A DNA stretch of 22,513 bases from a virus. Positions within the stretch are counted from its first letter, which is position 1. The number at the start of each line of letters is the position of its first letter. Where the stretch lies: positions 1 through 22,513 of IMG/VR virus record IMGVR_UViG_3300021478_000290; one strand, written 5' to 3'. Position numbers and translations under genes: made by a program. Positions 20,054-22,513 of the stretch are shown piece after piece. The notes under the pieces are model-generated. The model was not told the origin of the DNA, did no database searches, and saw only the letters and a program-made list of their open reading frames with translations.

Positions 20054-22450
20054 TCAGGTCTCCACGGGCGACGGCTCGCCGCTGCGCTGCGCCGACGATT
20101 TGTTTTGCTTCGCGGTGAACTTCGCGAGCTGCTCGCCGTCGACGACTACGACCCCCGTGAGCGTCGGACCCGCTTCGGTGTTCTTGCTGATCTTCGAGAG
20201 GTGTTCGGTGAGGGCGCCCATGTCGGGGGCTGCGCCGGGGGCGCCGGCCGAGGCGAGCGCCGGGGACGTCATCGTCGGGGAGAGTCCCGCCGCCCCAAAG
20301 CGGGGGCCAGGAGACCCGCCAGCGGCCCCGAGCGCCGGGGGGGCGCTAACGGTCGTCGTCGGCGTCGTAGCGCTTCCCGGGGGCGCTGCGCCCGTCTTCG
20401 CGGCGTCCTCGCGCTGCAAGCGGGCCATGACGTCCGCGGGGGACTCGCCCCGGATGAACTTGAGCCCCTGCACGACCTTGTCGATGAGCCACACGAGCCC
20501 GCCCATCACGGCGACGATCCCGCCGACGATCTGGACGACGATGCCGCCGACGAAGCCGACGATCTTGCCGAAGGTCTGCCACCCCGAGCCCGCGTTGACC
20601 GTGCTCTCGGTCATGATGCCGAGCGTGACGAGTAGCTGTTTGATCTGGTCCCAGAGGAAGCCGAACACCGTCGACATCTGATCGACCGCGGGACCGAGCG
20701 ACGTCTGAAAGCCCGAGACGACGCCCGAGACGTAGTCGAGCCACGCGCTCATCACGATCGCGGCGACATTCGCGAGCCAGTTGAAAATGTTCCCAACGAC
20801 GGTAGCGACGGCGACGCCGACCTCGCCGAAACGATCGAAGCTAGCCGCCGCCGCGTCGGGCGAGTCCTTGCCGCCGAGGAGCAAACCGAACGCATTCGCG
20901 ACGCGCGTGATCGACTCGCCGAGCATGTGGAAGGTCGGCGCGAGCTTGGACAGCGACGCCTCGATCCCGGTCTTCAGGCCCTCGAAGAAATTCTCGATGC
21001 GCGAGACCCACATGAAGACGGTGATCGCGAAGTTCTTGATCCCCGAATGCTCTTCGAGCTTCTTGTACGTGTCAGCCGTGAAGCCGCCGCCCGAGAACAG
21101 CTCGTAGAGCGAGACGAAGATCATCTTCACGTTGTCGAAGATCGGTTGCAGGAAATCGCGAATCCCACCGAAGTTCGTTTCCCACGCCTTCGTGAACGCG
21201 TAGCTCGCGAGCGCGAGCGCGCCGACGACGGCGATGACGGGAAGCATGACCTCGGAGAGCGCCGCGAACACTCCCGAGAGCGCCGAGATCGCTGCGCTGC
21301 CGTAGGCGACGGCCCCCGCGACGAGGAGCGCCGCGCCCGCGGCCCCTGCGAGCGCTGCGGCGATCTTCACGATGACGGTGACGATCGGCTTCGGGATCTT
21401 GAGGAAGGCTTCGAGGACGGCGTTCTTGACCTTGAAGAATCCCTCTTCGAGCGGCAAGAGCACCTCGCCGATCATCTTCGACGCCGCGGCCGAGAGCGCT
21501 GCGAACTTCTTCTCGGGGTGCGCTTCGAGCATCTTCTCGGCGGCCTCGGCCGTCTTGCCCTGCGCGTGCGCCAGCTCGTCCATGACGCCAGCGAGATCAC
21601 TGCCGCCGTTGCGCATGAGAGCCATCGCGACGGTCGCGCCCTCGGTCGAGCCGAACATCTTCTGAAGCTGCAAGTTCGTCTTGCCGACCGACTGCGCGAG
21701 GATGTTCGGACCGTGCGTGATCATCGCGTCGATCACGGCTTTGAGTCCGGCGACCGCGGGTCGACCTTGGATGCCCGCGGCCGAGAGCTGTTCGACGTAG
21801 CCGAGAAGCTGATCCATTCCGACGCCCGCTTGCTTGGCAACCGGGGCCATCTTATCGAGGATCGACTCCATGCCCTGCAAGCCCCCGGGCACCTTCGACG
21901 ACGCGACGAAGAGACGATCGGTCGCCTCGGTCGCGTCCTCGAACGAGATCCCGTAGACCTTGAGCAGCTCGGCCGTCGACGACATCGACTGTTGAAGATC
22001 GCCTTGCGTCGCTGTCGCCAGCTCGTTCGCCGCGGTCATGAGCCCCGTCATCTTCGCGGAGTCGTCCGCGCCGTTCGCGACGGCGTCGTAGAAGACCTTC
22101 GCCTCGTCGGTCGGGAGCATGCCGAACTTGATCCCGATCTCGGTGACGTCCTTCGCGAGTAGCTCGTGCGGATACTGCGCCTCGCTCACGCGCGTCGAGA
22201 CGAGCGCGATCGCGGCCTCGAACTCGTGCGCGTCTTTGATCGCAGGCTCGAACGCCTCGAAGACCTGCATCCCCTTTTCGAGCACTTCCTTCGCGCCGCC
22301 GAACGCCATGAACGACTTGGAGATGTTCTCGCTCATCTCGTGCGCGGCGTGCGTGATCTTGTGAAACGATCCCTCGACGTGATCCATCGTCGAGGTCGCC
22401 ATGTCCTTCGCGGTGAAGGTGAAGCCGAGACCCATGTTGTTCAGGCTCAT
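20054..22450 (-). CDS. Phage tail tape measure protein
   Basis: At 798 aa with long helical stretches, it has the TP901-type N-terminal region (EFEAAIALVSTRVSEAQYPH, FYDAVANGADDSAKMTGLM, TAELLKVYGISFEDATEATD, GVGMDQLLGYVEQLSAAGIQ), a hydrophobic Ala/Val/Leu region at ~355-420 and a WETNFGGIRDFLQPIFDNVK motif common to tape measures. The C-terminal ~110 residues are Pro/Ala/Gly/Thr-rich and flexible. By the known rule of about 1.5 angstrom of tail per residue, a tail near 120 nm is expected. The ATG overlaps the TGA of the preceding gene (ATGA). No peptidase or lysozyme domain is seen. Confidence 0.9.
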   Translation of the reverse strand: MSLNNMGLGFTFTAKDMATSTMDHVEGSFHKITHAAHEMSENISKSFMAFGGAKEVLEKGMQVFEAFEPAIKDAHEFEAAIALVSTRVSEAQYPHELLAKDVTEIGIKFGMLPTDEAKVFYDAVANGADDSAKMTGLMTAANELATATQGDLQQSMSSTAELLKVYGISFEDATEATDRLFVASSKVPGGLQGMESILDKMAPVAKQAGVGMDQLLGYVEQLSAAGIQGRPAVAGLKAVIDAMITHGPNILAQSVGKTNLQLQKMFGSTEGATVAMALMRNGGSDLAGVMDELAHAQGKTAEAAEKMLEAHPEKKFAALSAAASKMIGEVLLPLEEGFFKVKNAVLEAFLKIPKPIVTVIVKIAAALAGAAGAALLVAGAVAYGSAAISALSGVFAALSEVMLPVIAVVGALALASYAFTKAWETNFGGIRDFLQPIFDNVKMIFVSLYELFSGGGFTADTYKKLEEHSGIKNFAITVFMWVSRIENFFEGLKTGIEASLSKLAPTFHMLGESITRVANAFGLLLGGKDSPDAAAASFDRFGEVGVAVATVVGNIFNWLANVAAIVMSAWLDYVSGVVSGFQTSLGPAVDQMSTVFGFLWDQIKQLLVTLGIMTESTVNAGSGWQTFGKIVGFVGGIVVQIVGGIVAVMGGLVWLIDKVVQGLKFIRGESPADVMARLQREDAAKTGAAPPGSATTPTTTVSAPPALGAAGGSPGPRFGAAGLSPTMTSPALASAGAPGAAPDMGALTEHLSKISKNTEAGPTLTGVVVVDGEQLAKFTAKQNKSSAQRSGEPSPVET

Positions 22451-22513
22451 CGCGACTTCACCCGATTCGCGGCCTTGATCGCGTCGTGCTCCTTCTGCCG
22501 CTCGGTTTCGAGT
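22447..22513 (-). CDS. C-terminal end of a small gene in the tail-chaperone position (partial)
   Basis: Only 21 residues and the stop are in the window: a charged helix ending KAANRVKSR, then TGA overlapping the ATG of the tape measure gene. In contractile-tail phages the gene just before the tape measure encodes the tail assembly chaperone. The short charged end fits, but identity rests on position alone. Confidence 0.4.
   Translation of the reverse strand, partial: LETERQKEHDAIKAANRVKSR

Noticed and set aside
3674-22513. A non-phage contractile injection system (Afp/PVC-like) rather than a phage
   Set aside because: The CIS-tube-like protein is suggestive, but a full tape measure, gpI, several fibre genes and a holin-like lysis block favour a phage or prophage. 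No AAA ATPase or toxin payload genes are in the window. Sequence further right would settle it.
1-22513. tRNA genes, CRISPR arrays, insertion sequences or att sites
   Set aside because: No cloverleaf, regularly spaced repeat, transposase or long terminal repeat was noticed by eye; every stretch over ~50 bases is accounted for by the minus-strand genes or the poly-G end.

Overview
The window reads as the tail, baseplate, fibre and lysis/accessory part of a tailed phage or prophage with a contractile (myovirus-type) tail. Every supported gene lies on the minus strand, so transcription runs from high to low coordinates. The DNA is very GC-rich and strongly biased to G/C in third codon positions, so most long reading frames on the plus strand are arginine/aspartate-rich shadows. 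The host cannot be read from the sequence. Lipobox proteins and a DUF3309-like protein point to a high-GC Gram-negative bacterium; this is inference. The first ~67 bases are almost pure G and look like a contig-end artefact.

From 22513 down to 13856 the order is that of a contractile tail: the end of a small gene in the tail-chaperone position, the tape measure protein, an Afp7/CIS-tube-like protein, a separate small LysM protein, a gpD/gp27-like hub, a gpV/gp5-like spike, a hydrophobic cysteine-rich protein of unknown role, a small Ig-like protein, gp25/gpW, and baseplate J (gp6/gp47-like). Most of these genes overlap by 1-4 bases (ATGA or TGATG), which implies translational coupling.

From 13859 to 3674 comes a receptor-binding/decoration block. 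It holds a 537-aa protein with repeated aromatic/GW motifs, a lectin-like protein, a small beta-rich protein, three tandem paralogues (one carrying an extra pair of repeats), a 77-aa protein, a large gpI-like protein with Ig-like domains, and a long fibre protein.

From 3674 to the left end is a lysis/accessory block of small genes: an XhlA-like coiled-coil membrane protein, a holin-like protein running in frame into a lipoprotein-like segment, a possible zinc-binding protein, a 57-aa membrane protein, a DUF3309-like gene broken at a G run, a small lipoprotein, a 104-aa protein, a papain-like (C1A) cysteine peptidase with its catalytic residues, and the start of another lipoprotein.

The least expected signal is regulatory. 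Five start codons (1179, 2105, 2451, 3311 and 16259) are each preceded by CTGTTC or TTGACA, exactly 18 bases, a TAnnnT box, and only 6-9 bases to the ATG, with no Shine-Dalgarno. A sixth start (1771) has a looser version. This is the layout expected of promoters making leaderless mRNAs. Four of the five strict sites, and the looser one, lie in the left-hand accessory block, which suggests those genes are switched on one by one while the structural genes are read as a coupled operon.
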